DNA of 64,000 nt from assembly GCF_036059255.1 (NCBI RefSeq), contig NZ_CP107947.1, positions 7,564,001-7,628,000 of the forward strand, read 5' to 3'. The position numbers were made by a program, and so were the translations under genes. The notes under the pieces were generated by a model. That model was given only the letters and a program-made list of their open reading frames with translations. It was not told where the DNA came from and ran no database searches. Positions 54,388-63,923 of this stretch are shown here, piece by piece. The first letter of the stretch is position 1; each line of letters begins with the position of its first letter. This DNA comes from Micromonospora sp. NBC_00389. GTDB taxonomy: Bacteria > Actinomycetota > Actinomycetes > Mycobacteriales > Micromonosporaceae.

Positions 54388-55661
54388 CCACCCTCGACCC
54401 GACCCCGGCGTCGCTGCCGGCCGCGCTCGCCGAGCCGACCGTGCCGGTGCGGCGCGGCTGGATCGGGTTGATCTTCGCGGCCAACCTCGGGGTGTGGATG
54501 GCGTTCTTCACGCCGATCCAGGTGCTGTTGCCGCAGCAGGTCGAGCAGATCGCGCCGGGCGACAAGGAGACCATGCTGGCGGTGGTCACCGGCCTGGGCG
54601 CGCTGGCCGCGGTGCTGGCCAACCCCCTCGCGGGCGCGCTCTCCGACCGGACCTGCCTGCGGGTGGCCGGCCGGGAGTTCGGCCGCCGGCACGTCTGGAC
54701 CGCCGGCGGCGCACTGGTCGGCGCGGCGGCCCTGATGCTGCTGGCCCAGCAGCGGACCATCCTGGGTGTCGCCCTCGCCTGGGTCGCCGCACAGGTCTGC
54801 TTCAACGCGATGCTGGCCAGCCTCACCGCGGCCATCCCGGACCGGGTGCCGGTGGTGCAGCGCGGCGGGGTCTCCGGCTGGGTGGGCATCCCGCAGGCGC
54901 TCGGGCTGGTGCTCGGCGCGGTGCTGGTCACCGCCGTCGTCACCGGCAACGCCGCCGGCTACCTGGCCATCGCGGTGGCCATCCTGCTGCTGTCGCTGCC
55001 GTTCGCGCTGTTCACCACCGACGACCCGCTGCCCCGCGCGCACCGGCCGGCGCTGCGGGTGCGGGCGCTGCTGACCTCGATGTGGATCAACCCGCGCCGG
55101 CACCCGGACTTCGCCTGGGCCTGGATCACCCGGTTCCTGGTCCAGCTCGGCAACGCGCTCGGCACCCTCTACCTGCTGTACTTCCTCACCGACGGGGTGC
55201 GCCACCCCGACCCCGAGGGTGGCCTGCTCGTGCTGATCCTGCTCTACACGCTCGGCATGATGCTGACCGCGGTGGTCGCCGGCCGGCTGTCGGACCGCTC
55301 CGGGCGGCGCAAGATCTACGTGATCGTGTCTGGGCTGATCATGGCGGTGGCGGCGCTGCTGCTCGCGGTCGCGCCGGTCTGGCCGATGGCGATCGTCGCG
55401 GCGCTGCTGCTCGGCGCCGGGTACGGCGTCTACCTCGCGGTGGACGCCGCGCTGATCACCCAGGTGCTGCCCCGGGCCACCGACCGGGCCAAGGACCTCG
55501 GCGTGATCAACATCGCCAACTCGGCGCCGCAGGTGCTCGGCCCGGCACTCTCCGCCCCGCTCGTGGTCCACCTGGGCGGCTATCCGACGCTCTACGCGGT
55601 CACCGCCGCGGTCACCCTGGTCGGCAGCGCCCTGGTCGTCAAGATCCGCTCAGTCCCGTGA
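54384..55661 (+). CDS. MFS transporter, co-transcribed with the beta-glucosidase
   Basis: 425 residues, about twelve membrane helices. A motif-A-like [26 protein letters not shown] after TM2 and [22 protein letters not shown] after TM8. The GTG at 54384 overlaps the beta-glucosidase stop (GTGA), indicating coupled translation. The natural inference is import of a beta-glucoside or disaccharide cleaved by that enzyme, but no substrate motif is visible. SLC45-like glucoside transporters show this general arrangement. Confidence 0.88.
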   Translation: MTTLDPTPASLPAALAEPTVPVRRGWIGLIFAANLGVWMAFFTPIQVLLPQQVEQIAPGDKETMLAVVTGLGALAAVLANPLAGALSDRTCLRVAGREFGRRHVWTAGGALVGAAALMLLAQQRTILGVALAWVAAQVCFNAMLASLTAAIPDRVPVVQRGGVSGWVGIPQALGLVLGAVLVTAVVTGNAAGYLAIAVAILLLSLPFALFTTDDPLPRAHRPALRVRALLTSMWINPRRHPDFAWAWITRFLVQLGNALGTLYLLYFLTDGVRHPDPEGGLLVLILLYTLGMMLTAVVAGRLSDRSGRRKIYVIVSGLIMAVAALLLAVAPVWPMAIVAALLLGAGYGVYLAVDAALITQVLPRATDRAKDLGVINIANSAPQVLGPALSAPLVVHLGGYPTLYAVTAAVTLVGSALVVKIRSVP

Positions 55662-55710
55662 GAGGGGGCCGTGGCGAAAAGCGGTCGCCGACCGCCGTAG
55701 GCTGGGGCAC

Positions 55711-57120
55711 GTGACGGTACGTGTGCGCTTCGCCCCCTCCCCGACCGGTATGTTCCATGTCGGCGGCGCCCGCTCGGCGCTGCAGAACTGGATCTACGCC
55801 AAGCAGCAGGGCGGGGTGTTCGTGCTGCGCGTCGAGGACACCGACGCGGCCCGCAACAAGCCCGAATGGACCGAGGGCATCCTCTCCGCGCTGGACTGGA
55901 TCGGCATCTCCCGCGGCAGCTACGAGGGGCCGTACTTCCAGTCGCAGAACGCTGGCGAGCACCGGGCCGCCGCCGCCCGGCTCTACGACTCGGGCCGCGC
56001 GTACTACTGCGACTGCACCCGCGAGGACGTGCAGGCCCGCACCGGCTCGCAGTACCAGGGCTACGACGGCTACCACCGCGACCTCGGCCTCGGCCCGGGT
56101 GAGGGGCGGGCGCTGCGCTTCCGTACGCCCGACGAGGGCGCGACCGTGGTGGTCGACCTGATCCGCGGCGAGCCCACCTTCGAGAACCGCCTGATCGAGG
56201 ACTTCGTCATCGCCCGGGGCGACGGTTCACCGGTCTTCCTGCTGGCCAACGTCGTCGACGACATGACCATGGGGATCACCCACGTGATCCGGGCCGAGGA
56301 GCACCTGCCCAACGCTCCCAAGCAGCAGCTGCTCTGGGACGCCCTCGGGGTCAAGCCGCCGATCTGGGCACACGTGCCGGTGGTGGTCAACGAGAAGCGG
56401 CAGAAGCTCTCCAAGCGCCGCGACAAGGTCGCCCTGGAGGCGTACCGGGACGAGGGCTACCTCGCCGACGCGATGCGCAACTACCTGATGCTGCTCGGCT
56501 GGGCGCCCTCCGGGGACCGGGAGATCGTCCCCTGGTCGGTGATCGAGGACGAGTTCCGGCTGGAGGACGTCAACGCCTCCTCGGCGTTCTTCGACGAGAA
56601 GAAGCTGCGCGCGTTCAACGGCGACTACATCCGTGCGCTGCCGGTGGCCGAGTTCATCGACGCCTGCCAGCCGTGGCTGACCGGCACCGGGACCATCGCG
56701 CCGCCGCCGTGGCAGCCCGAGGAGTTCGACGCCGAGGCGTTCGCTGCCGTGGCGCCGCTGGCCCAGACCCGGATCACGGTGCTCAGCGAGATCGTGCCGA
56801 ACGTCGACTTCCTGTTCCTGGCGTCACCGTTGATCGACGAGGCCGCCTGGGCCAAGACCATGAAGGACGGCTCGGCCGAACTGCTGGACGCCGCCATCGC
56901 GGCGTTCGACGCGCTGGAGTCCTGGGACGCCGAGTCGCTGAAGTCGACGCTGGAGGCGGTCGGCGCCGAGCGCGGCCTCAAGCTCGGCAAGACGCAGGCG
57001 CCGGTCCGGGTCGCGGTCACCGGTCGCACCGTGGGCCTGCCGCTGTTCGAGTCGCTGGAGGTGCTCGGTCGCGAGCGCGCCCTGACCCGGATGCGCGCCG
57101 CCCGGCTCCGCCTGGTCTGA
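55711..57120 (+). CDS. gltX: Glutamyl-tRNA synthetase
   Basis: 469 residues, start GTG. Class I motifs: [19 protein letters not shown] (HIGH-type HVGG at 16-19) and [11 protein letters not shown] (KMSKS-type KLSKR at about 232-236). Glutamate-recognition [16 protein letters not shown] and the catalytic core are complete. The C-terminal anticodon-binding region is of full bacterial length. It charges tRNA-Glu (and probably tRNA-Gln, with the amidotransferase pathway usual in actinobacteria). It is 49 nt after the MFS stop. Confidence 0.96.
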   Translation: MTVRVRFAPSPTGMFHVGGARSALQNWIYAKQQGGVFVLRVEDTDAARNKPEWTEGILSALDWIGISRGSYEGPYFQSQNAGEHRAAAARLYDSGRAYYCDCTREDVQARTGSQYQGYDGYHRDLGLGPGEGRALRFRTPDEGATVVVDLIRGEPTFENRLIEDFVIARGDGSPVFLLANVVDDMTMGITHVIRAEEHLPNAPKQQLLWDALGVKPPIWAHVPVVVNEKRQKLSKRRDKVALEAYRDEGYLADAMRNYLMLLGWAPSGDREIVPWSVIEDEFRLEDVNASSAFFDEKKLRAFNGDYIRALPVAEFIDACQPWLTGTGTIAPPPWQPEEFDAEAFAAVAPLAQTRITVLSEIVPNVDFLFLASPLIDEAAWAKTMKDGSAELLDAAIAAFDALESWDAESLKSTLEAVGAERGLKLGKTQAPVRVAVTGRTVGLPLFESLEVLGRERALTRMRAARLRLV

Positions 57121-57185
57121 CCGTCGGCCGCCAGCCAGCCAGGCTGGTGCCCGGCCGGCCAGCCGCGCGTGGTGTTCGCCGTCGG

Positions 57186-57824
57186 TCAGCGGCGCCGGGC
57201 TCGGTACCGCCGCTGCAACCCGACGACGAACGCGCCCACCAGCAGAGCCGCCGCGACCGTCCACAGCCAGCCGCGCAACTGGCTGCTCTCCTGGGCGGTC
57301 GGCACCGGGGTGCCCGCCGGAGTCGCGCCGACGGTCGCGGTGGCGGCGGGCGTCCCCGAGGGCGCCACCTCTGCGGTCGGACCCGCCGCCGCGGCGGTCG
57401 GTGCGATGCCACCGGCGGGCGCGGACGGGTCGGCGGCCGTGCCGGTGGTGAGGGTGAACCGCACCTCGCCCTTCACCGGATGCCCGTCACCGGAGGCGAC
57501 CTGGTAACCGACGATGTAGAGCCCTGCGGCACCGGGCCGGAACGGCACACGCACCCGGCTGCCGTCGAAGACCGGCGGGCCGCCAGCGACCACATTGTCC
57601 GGTCCGGTTACTGTGATCTTCGTCGTGGCCGGGGCCGGCTTGGCCAGGAAACGGAGCTCGATCCGGGTGGGCGCGGTGGCCACCCGGGCACCGTCGCGCG
57701 GGTCGCTGCCCGTCAGTGAGTTGTGCGCAGCCGCCGGCGTCGCCGGAACCAGCAACGACACACCGAACGCCACGCCGAGCACCACTGGCACGACCCGCGC
57801 CAAACGTGTAACCCTGCCCCCCAT
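57186..57824 (-). CDS. CopC-like copper resistance protein with membrane anchor
   Basis: 212 residues. Signal peptide to about residue 33, then the CopC domain: HNSLTGSDPRDGARVATAPTRIELRF, starting with the N-terminal His that in CopC binds copper, and YIVGYQVASGDGHPVKGEVRFTL at its end. An Ala/Thr/Pro-rich linker follows, then a C-terminal membrane helix (LWTVAAALLVGAFVVGL) and basic tail. It should bind copper outside the membrane. No CopD gene is adjacent. Confidence 0.92.
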   Translation of the reverse strand: MGGRVTRLARVVPVVLGVAFGVSLLVPATPAAAHNSLTGSDPRDGARVATAPTRIELRFLAKPAPATTKITVTGPDNVVAGGPPVFDGSRVRVPFRPGAAGLYIVGYQVASGDGHPVKGEVRFTLTTGTAADPSAPAGGIAPTAAAAGPTAEVAPSGTPAATATVGATPAGTPVPTAQESSQLRGWLWTVAAALLVGAFVVGLQRRYRARRR

Positions 57825-58043
57825 GAACCCCTCCGTAAGGGTACGATCCGCCCGCTGATCAAACAGCTCCTCATTAGTCGAGCAGAGATCGCAGATAGTT
57901 CCAATTACTGTTCCACAAGCTGTAAATCATCGACGTTCTGCGACTCTGTGAGAGTGGCTCCGACCGCCCGGTCGGTCCCGCCACCGACCAATCGATCCGG
58001 ACGTCACGGCGAAGCCATCCATCGAACGGGGCGAGGAGGCGGG

Positions 58044-58694
58044 ATGGTCCGACAGATGAGGCGCTGGGCCGCCGTGCTGACCGGCACGCTGACGGCGGCA
58101 CTCCTGTCGCTCGGCACCGCCGGCCCGGCAACGGCGGCACCGAAGCCGGCACCGGCCGGGGTGGACATCACCGGCGTGGGGCTGTCCGAGCCGCTGCGGC
58201 TGCGCGCGGACACGCAGCCCACGCACGTGGTGGCGGTCATCGACCAGGTCAACTTCCTCGGACGCACCGGCCAGCCGACCGGGCCGAAGGCGGCCAACCT
58301 CGGTCCGAAGTACACCGTCGTGGTGCTCGTCGGGGAGACGCCGAAGCAGACCTACGACCTCTACCCCAAGGCCGTCGGCGGCCCGCGCATCCACCGGCCG
58401 GCGAAGCAGCCGGACGGGCGCAAGACCACCGCCGGTTGGTTCCTCGGCCGGCTCAGCATGTCCGAGACGCTGCGCACCGCCGGGGTGCCTCTGGAGCGGC
58501 AGTTCGACACGGTCAGCGGCGGCGTCGGTGGCGGCGAGCGGGTGCTCCCGGAGGACACTCTCGACCCGGCCAAGGACCTCGACGAGGCGCTCGGCGAGTT
58601 GCAGCGACTGCTGCTGCTCAACGTCGCGGTGATGTTGACCATCACGGTCGGCCTCGCCGGGATCGCGCTGCTGATCCGCCGCCGCACCCGCTGA
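58044..58694 (+). CDS. Hypothetical secreted, membrane-anchored protein
   Basis: 216 residues. Signal peptide (MRRWAAVLTGTLTAALLSLGTAGPATA), a soluble domain (AGVDITGVGLSEPLRLRAD...HVVAVIDQVNFLGRTGQ) and a C-terminal membrane helix (LLLLNVAVMLTITVGLAGIALLI) followed by RRRTR. AGGAGG lies 4 nt before the ATG. It diverges from the CopC gene (219 nt apart). It shows no motif that I can assign to a family. Confidence 0.75.
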   Translation: MVRQMRRWAAVLTGTLTAALLSLGTAGPATAAPKPAPAGVDITGVGLSEPLRLRADTQPTHVVAVIDQVNFLGRTGQPTGPKAANLGPKYTVVVLVGETPKQTYDLYPKAVGGPRIHRPAKQPDGRKTTAGWFLGRLSMSETLRTAGVPLERQFDTVSGGVGGGERVLPEDTLDPAKDLDEALGELQRLLLLNVAVMLTITVGLAGIALLIRRRTR

Positions 58695-58714
58695 CCCACC
58701 GCCGGGCCCGCGCA

Positions 58715-58811
58715 CTGCCGGTCGGACCTCCAGGATCAGCTTGCCCCGGCGTGGCCCGCCTCGACGAGGCGGCGCGCGTCCGCGGGCCCGCCCCAGCGGG
58801 ACCGTGTCACG
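58715..58811 (-). pseudogene. C-terminal fragment of a zinc-type alcohol dehydrogenase/quinone reductase
   Basis: Read across frames, the minus strand gives RDTVPL, then ARRLVEAGHAG, then KLILEVRP with a single missing base between GHAG and KLIL. This is the end of medium-chain dehydrogenases, where a segment like HRLVEAGHAGGKxVL closes the fold. No upstream part is found. Confidence 0.35.
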
Positions 58812-59267
58812 GCTGGCCGCCGCCGCACGGCCGGGTGGTCAGCACCAACGGCGCGGCGGGCGCTCCCGGCGGGTGGCCCGCTGCCGTGGCCGGACCGGGC
58901 CGTGCCGGTGCGCGCCCGCCCAGCCGGGCAGGTCGCTGAGGCAACCAGCGGCGATGTCGGGCTCCGGCTCGCCGAGGGCCGCCGGCTCGCCGGACCGCTG
59001 GCGCGGGAGCGAGATCTCCTCGTCGGGCCGAGCGGCGAGCGGCTCCGCCGGATGGGGCGGCACGCCGCCGACCGGCCGACGGTGCTTGGCAGCCGACTGC
59101 GGGTCGTGCCCCGGCCGGCAGGGCTCGCCCTGGGCGCAGCCGTGATCGGCCTCCCCGTGCGCCATCCCCGGTCTCCTCACGCTCGCACTCACCCCCGGGT
59201 GCTCCCCCGACGTGCCCTGACACCGTACTGGCCGGGACCGACGGGTCGTGCACGGCGTACCCCGGGG
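58812..59267. other. Gene-free stretch, possible decayed coding DNA
   Basis: About 460 nt with open frames on both strands but no family I can recognise. With the dehydrogenase fragment beside it, this may be a decayed gene. Confidence 0.35.
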
Positions 59268-59806
59268 TCAGCGCTTCGGGCGGCGCGGGAACAGGGTCTC
59301 CCAGACCGGGAAGGCGACCAGCCAGATCACGATGGCGACGGTGAGCCTCTGAATCCAGCCCACCAGTTCGCGGGTCCTTTCCGCGTCGTTCACCCAGAGG
59401 ATCGCGGCGCCGAGCAGACCGCAGGCGATGGCCCAGCCGAGCAGTGCCTTGGCCCACTCACGCCACTCGTAACGGGTCCGCGCCCAGCCGTGGCGGGGCG
59501 GCCGGACCGGTGGCGGACCGCCGGCGAACCGGTGGGCGAAGCGTTGGTCCGCCCAACGCACCATCGAGTGGCCGAAGGCCACCGAGAAGCCCAGGTAGGC
59601 GGCGGCAAGACCATGACTGAAGCCGGCGGTCGCGCCGCGGCGCAGGTCGATCACCGTCGCGGCGAGCAACGCCAGGTCCACCAGGGGTACGCAGACCAGC
59701 AGCGCCGCGCCCAGCCGTGGCCTGCGCAGCGGGTAGCGGGCCACAGCCCGGCGGCGAGCACCACCCAGAACCCGATCTCACATCCGATGATCACCGCGAC
59801 CAACAC
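59268..59806 (-). pseudogene. Frameshifted hypothetical membrane protein
   Basis: A GTG at 59806 with GGGGAGG 5 nt upstream opens VLVAVIIGCEIGFWVVLAAGL, a clear first membrane helix. After 59746 the coding character continues in another frame (VARYPLRRPRLGAALLVCVPLVDLALLAATVIDLRRG...) to a stop at 59268. Restoring one G at about 59744 (CTGTGG to CTGGTGG) joins the two into a protein of about 179 residues with four to five membrane helices, including LVGWIQRLTVAIVIWLVAFPVWETLFP. Either a recent mutation or a sequencing error. The shorter frame from GTG 59744 lacks a ribosome site. Confidence 0.75.
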
Positions 59807-59943
59807 GTCGACCTCCCCGTTCCGTCACCCAGCGTCGCCGCTCGGCGGGGTCCGAGCCTCGACGTGGAAGAGGAGATCCGGGTCCGTCCTTCGGTGGACC
59901 CGCCGCCGTTGACGGTCGGTGCGGGCGGCACCGCCGGAGCGGG

Positions 59944-60486
59944 TCAACGGGTCCGGTGGGCCTCCAGGTCGGCGCGGGTGAACAGTGCCCGCAGCGCCAC
60001 GCCGTGCTCGGCCAGCAGGGCAGCGCCACCCTCCGCGCGGTCGATCACGCAGAGCGCGTGATCGACCCGGGCGCCCAGCTCGCGCAGCTGCCCGGTGGAG
60101 CTGACCACCTGCCCACCGGAGGTGACCACGTCCTCGACCACCAGCACCCGTCGGCCGGCCAGCTCCGCCCCCTCGGCCAGCCGGGCCGTGCCGTACGGCT
60201 TGGCGGTCTTCCGGACGAAGGCGCAGGGCAGCCCGGTGTGCCGGCCGAGCGCGGTCACCACCGGGATCCCGCCCAGCTCCAGTCCAGCCAGCACCTCGGT
60301 GCCGGTCGGGACCAGGGGCGCGAGGTGGGCGGCCACCCGGTCCAGCAGGCGGGGATCCGCCTCGAACCGGTACTTGTCGAAGTACTCGTCGGCGGTCCGC
60401 CCGGAGCGGAGCACGAACTGTCCGGTCAGCCGGCAGGTGCTGTCGATCTCTCGGGCGAGTGCGGCTGTGGTCTCTGCGGGAGTCAT
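59944..60486 (-). CDS. pyrE: Orotate phosphoribosyltransferase
   Basis: 180 residues (183 if the ATG at 60495 is used). PRPP-binding motif RRVLVVEDVVTSGGQV and the N-terminal LREIDST-like AREIDSTCRLTGQFVLRSGRTADEYFDKYRFEADP are typical, with VRKTAKPYG, the OPRT loop. It converts orotate and PRPP to orotidine 5'-phosphate in pyrimidine synthesis. No ribosome site is evident, so it may be translated from a leaderless message. The neighbours are unrelated. Confidence 0.93.
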   Translation of the reverse strand: MTPAETTAALAREIDSTCRLTGQFVLRSGRTADEYFDKYRFEADPRLLDRVAAHLAPLVPTGTEVLAGLELGGIPVVTALGRHTGLPCAFVRKTAKPYGTARLAEGAELAGRRVLVVEDVVTSGGQVVSSTGQLRELGARVDHALCVIDRAEGGAALLAEHGVALRALFTRADLEAHRTR

Positions 60487-60606
60487 GATGATCATTCTGG
60501 CCGGATCGGCGCGTGGTGGGCGTACCCCTTTCGGCGCATGCCGGGGCCGGCCAGGTCGTCCCGGGGGCGGAGTCCGACGGTCGGCGGCTGTGGTGGGATC
60601 GGGGGC

Positions 60607-61812
60607 ATGCGACCGCCACCGTGGCTCGGCTCCGGCACCCGCGGCCGGGACCTCACCCTGGCCGGCGCGTCGCTGGCCGGCGGCCTGGTGCTGTGGGCCC
60701 TCGGTTGGCAACCGCAGATCCGCCCGCACCCGGAGGTGCCGCCCGCGCTGTACCTGCCGCCGCTGCTGGCGATGTGCGTGGCCGTGGGCCTGCGCCGCGT
60801 CGCCCCGCGCACCAGCCTGGCCGTCGGCACCGGGGCGCTGGTCGTGGACACCGCGCTCGGCGGCTCGCTGGGGACGATCCTGATCTACACCCAGGTGCTC
60901 TACGACGCCTGCGTGTACGGCCCGCCACGGCTGTGGCGGTGGCTGCTGCGGGTGACCATCGGGCTGAGTCTGGTCGGCGCGGTGGTCGGCGTGCTCATCT
61001 TCGACCAGTGGCGTGGGGTCGCCGTCGGGGTGCCGGTGGTGCTCGCCGGCCTGCTGCCGGTGCTGACCGGGGTCAGCGTGCGGCAGTACCGCGACCAGGC
61101 CGCCGCCGAGCGGGCCCGGGCCGAGCAGACCGCCCGCCTGGTCGAGCTGGACCGCTGGCAGGCGGTCAGCGCCGAGCGGGCCCGGATGGCCCGGGAGCTG
61201 CACGACCTGGTCGCCAACCACCTCAGCGCGGTTGCCATCCACGCCACCGCCGTGCTGTCGGTGAAGGGGTTGGACCGCGGCCAGGTCGAGTCGGCGTTGC
61301 GGGTGATCCGGGAGAGCAGCGTGCAGGGCCTGGCGGAGATGCGGCAGATGATCGAGCTGCTGCGGGAGCCGGGCTCCGGCGGCGGCCGGGCGCCGGGGGC
61401 CGGGGGCGGCGCGCTGCCGGAGGCGGTCACCGCGCGGCTCGCAGAGGCGGACCGGCTGGTCGAGCGGATCCGGGCCGCCGGCCTCGCGGTGCGGGTCCGC
61501 ACCGACGGCACGCCGGGCCCGCTGCCGGTAGGGGTGGATCTCGCGGCGTACCGGATCGTGCAGGAGTCGCTGACCAACGCGCTCAAGCACGGCGCGGGCG
61601 AGGCGGAGCTGACCATCGCGTACCGGCCGGCGGAGGTGGTGCTGACGGTGGAGAACCCGGTCCGCCGGGGCGGGGCCGGGCTGCCCGGCGCCGGTGCCGG
61701 GCTGATCGGCATGCGGGAGCGCGCCACGCTGCTGGCGGGCCGGTTCAGCGCCGGACCGCACGACGGCCGCTGGCAGGTCCGGGCGGCGCTGCCCACTCGG
61801 GAGGACGGATGA
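60607..61812 (+). CDS. Two-component sensor histidine kinase (NarL/HPK7 type)
   Basis: 401 residues. About four to five membrane helices (residues 15-155) with very short external loops, then a HisKA_3 dimerisation domain: RARMARELHDLVANHLSAVAIH, phosphoacceptor His199. The ATPase domain has the N-box (VQESLTNALKHG) and GAGLIGMRERATLLAGRF (G-box). The stop overlaps the response regulator start (ATGA). The signal is likely in the membrane or envelope. Confidence 0.93.
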   Translation: MRPPPWLGSGTRGRDLTLAGASLAGGLVLWALGWQPQIRPHPEVPPALYLPPLLAMCVAVGLRRVAPRTSLAVGTGALVVDTALGGSLGTILIYTQVLYDACVYGPPRLWRWLLRVTIGLSLVGAVVGVLIFDQWRGVAVGVPVVLAGLLPVLTGVSVRQYRDQAAAERARAEQTARLVELDRWQAVSAERARMARELHDLVANHLSAVAIHATAVLSVKGLDRGQVESALRVIRESSVQGLAEMRQMIELLREPGSGGGRAPGAGGGALPEAVTARLAEADRLVERIRAAGLAVRVRTDGTPGPLPVGVDLAAYRIVQESLTNALKHGAGEAELTIAYRPAEVVLTVENPVRRGGAGLPGAGAGLIGMRERATLLAGRFSAGPHDGRWQVRAALPTREDG

Positions 61813-62519
61813 CCGCGTCGGCCCGGGAACCGGCTGGCGTCGGCGCTGCGGAGCCATCGGTACGGGTGGCGCTGGCCGACGACCAGCCGGCGGTACGGGC
61901 CGGGCTGAGGCTGATCCTGGCCGGCGCGCCGGGCGTCGAGGTGGTCGGCGAGGCGGGCGACGGCGACGAGGCGGTCCGGCTGTGCCGGGAGCTGCGCCCC
62001 GACGTGGCGGTGCTCGACATCCAGATGCCGCTCCGGGACGGGATCGCCGCCACCCGGGCGATCGTGGCCGAGGAGCTCGCCGACGTGCTGGTGCTCACCA
62101 CCTTCGACCTGGACGAGTACGTCTTCGGCGCGCTGCGCGCTGGCGCGGCCGGTTTCCTGCTCAAGGACACCGACGCCCCGGGGCTCGTCGCGGCGGTGCG
62201 GACGGTGGCGCGCGGTGACGGGTTCATCGCCCCGGCGGTGACCCGCCGGTTGATCGCGGCCTTCGCGGCCACCGCGCCGGGCGCGTCGGCGGCCACCCGG
62301 GCGGCGCTGGAAACGCTCACCCCGCGCGAACGCGACGTGCTGGCCTGCCTCGGCCTGGGCCTGTCCAACCAGCAGATCGCCGACCGGCTCGTGATGGCGG
62401 AGAGCACCACCAAGACACACGTGAGCCGGATCCTGGCGAAGCTGGACCTGCGCAGCCGGGTGCAGGCCGCGATCCTGGCCCAGGAGCTGGGCCTGCCCGC
62501 CCCTGCCCCGCCGTCCTGA
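61809..62519 (+). CDS. NarL/LuxR-family response regulator
   Basis: 236 residues. Receiver domain with phosphoacceptor Asp70 in DVAVLDIQMPLRDG, TTF and the conserved Lys in FLLKDTDAP. The LuxR DNA-binding domain is at the C-terminus: LTPRERDVLACLGLGLSNQQIADRLVMAESTTKTHVSRILAKLDLRSRVQ. It is translationally coupled to the histidine kinase. Confidence 0.95.
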   Translation: MTASAREPAGVGAAEPSVRVALADDQPAVRAGLRLILAGAPGVEVVGEAGDGDEAVRLCRELRPDVAVLDIQMPLRDGIAATRAIVAEELADVLVLTTFDLDEYVFGALRAGAAGFLLKDTDAPGLVAAVRTVARGDGFIAPAVTRRLIAAFAATAPGASAATRAALETLTPRERDVLACLGLGLSNQQIADRLVMAESTTKTHVSRILAKLDLRSRVQAAILAQELGLPAPAPPS

Positions 62520-62576
62520 GCCCGGACCAGCCAGCCCGGCGTGAAGATCCAGGTCAGGACGTGCCAGGCTGGTGGT

Positions 62577-63845
62577 GTGGGGAGTACGCCGGGCGGTGGG
62601 GAGCTGACGGCCACGCTGCGCCGGATCGAGCGGGCAGCGGGGTCGCTGGCCACTGCCAGCGTCGCCCGCATGGACGAGACGCTGCCCTGGTTCCGCGCCC
62701 TGCCGGCCGACCAGCGCTCCTGGGTGATGTTGGTGGCCCAGGCCGGCGCTCAGTCGCTGGTGCAGTGGCTGCGCGAGGGCGGCGGCACGGCGGACAGCAC
62801 CCAGGAGGTCTCCGACGAGGTCTTCGCCGCCGCCCCGCAGGCGCTGGCCCGGTCGATCACCCTTCAGCAGACCGTGGCGCTGATCAAGGTGACCATCGAC
62901 GTGGTCGAGGAGCAGGTGTCACACCTGGCCGCCGAGGGCGAGGAGCACCAATTGCGCGAGGCGGTGCTGCGCTTCTCCCGGGAGATCGCGTTCGCCGCGG
63001 CCCGGGTGTACGCGCGGGCGGCCGAGTCACGCGGCGCGTGGGACGCCCGGTTGCAGGCGCTGCTGGTCGACGCGCTGCTGCGCGGTGACTCGCCGGACGT
63101 GCTGGCCAGCCGGGCCGCCGCACTGGGTTGGGCGGACGCGCCGCCGGTCGCGGTGGCGGTGGGCCGCTCCCCCGGTGGCGATGTCTCCGCCGTGCTGCAC
63201 GTGGTCTACCGGCTGGCCCGCAGGATCGGCGTGGAGGTGATCGGCGGGGTGCACGGCGACCGGCTGGTGATCGTGCTGGGCGGCGCGGCGGACCCGCTGG
63301 CCGCCACCGGCAAGCTGCTGAGCGCGTTCGGCGACGGCCCCGTGGTGGTCGGTCCGGCCGTACCCAGTTTGGACGAGGCCACGGAGTCGGCGCGGGCCGC
63401 GCTGTCCGGCTTCCGGGCGGCGCCGGCGTGGCCGACCGCTCCGCGGCCGGTGCTGGCCGCGGAGCTGTTGCCGGAGCGGGCGCTCGCCGGCGACGCTGAG
63501 GCCCGCCGCCGGTTGCGGCACGACGTGTACGCGACGCTGGTGCGCGCCGGTGGCGAGCTGCTGGAGACCCTGGACGCGTTCCTGGCTGCCGGTGGCACGT
63601 TGGAGAGCGCCGCCCGTGCGTTGTTCGTGCATCCGAACACGGTGCGGTACCGGCTGCGCCGGATCGCCGACGTGACCAGCTTCTCGCCGCTGGCTCCCCG
63701 GGACGCGTTCACCCTCCAGGTGGCGCTGACCGTCGGCCGGCTGGATCCGGTGGTCTCGGTAACCTCGCCCGTCCCGACCCAGACATTGACCCCGGCCGTC
63801 CGGAAATCCGCCCAAACCGGCGACGACCACCGCCGATCTTTGTAG
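62577..63845 (+). CDS. fasR: PucR-family regulator, FasR-like, upstream of fabD
   Basis: 422 residues. The N-terminal half (residues about 1-200) is helical with no known ligand domain. A GGDEF-like module follows in the middle and the PucR-type helix-turn-helix at the C-terminus: LESAARALFVHPNTVRYRLRRIADVTSF. The position directly in front of fabD and close to aceE matches Streptomyces FasR, an activator of the fabD-fabH-acpP-fabF operon. The start is GTG at 62577, after weak ribosome signals; other starts are possible. Confidence 0.88.
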   Translation: MGSTPGGGELTATLRRIERAAGSLATASVARMDETLPWFRALPADQRSWVMLVAQAGAQSLVQWLREGGGTADSTQEVSDEVFAAAPQALARSITLQQTVALIKVTIDVVEEQVSHLAAEGEEHQLREAVLRFSREIAFAAARVYARAAESRGAWDARLQALLVDALLRGDSPDVLASRAAALGWADAPPVAVAVGRSPGGDVSAVLHVVYRLARRIGVEVIGGVHGDRLVIVLGGAADPLAATGKLLSAFGDGPVVVGPAVPSLDEATESARAALSGFRAAPAWPTAPRPVLAAELLPERALAGDAEARRRLRHDVYATLVRAGGELLETLDAFLAAGGTLESAARALFVHPNTVRYRLRRIADVTSFSPLAPRDAFTLQVALTVGRLDPVVSVTSPVPTQTLTPAVRKSAQTGDDHRRSL

Positions 63846-63864
63846 GAACCCTCCAAAGGTCCTA
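63843..63864. promoter_or_regulatory. Imperfect palindrome overlapping the fasR stop, upstream of fabD
   Basis: TAGGAACC and GGTCCTA face each other around CTCCAAA, a near-perfect inverted repeat with one bulged base. It begins in the stop codon of fasR and is about 60 nt before the fabD start, so it fits an operator for fab gene control. Confidence 0.45.
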
Positions 63865-63923
63865 GTGCGGTTTGGTCGGGGCCGGCACAGCGTTACCCAC
63901 GCGTATCCGGGAGAGTCATAGGC

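Noticed and set aside
59956..60606. Long plus-strand open frame before the histidine kinase
   Set aside because: It is antisense to pyrE; the kinase protein starts convincingly at 60607.
60496..61857. Minus-strand extension of pyrE through the histidine kinase region
   Set aside because: It is antisense to a clear histidine kinase; OPRT similarity begins only at the ATG near 60486.
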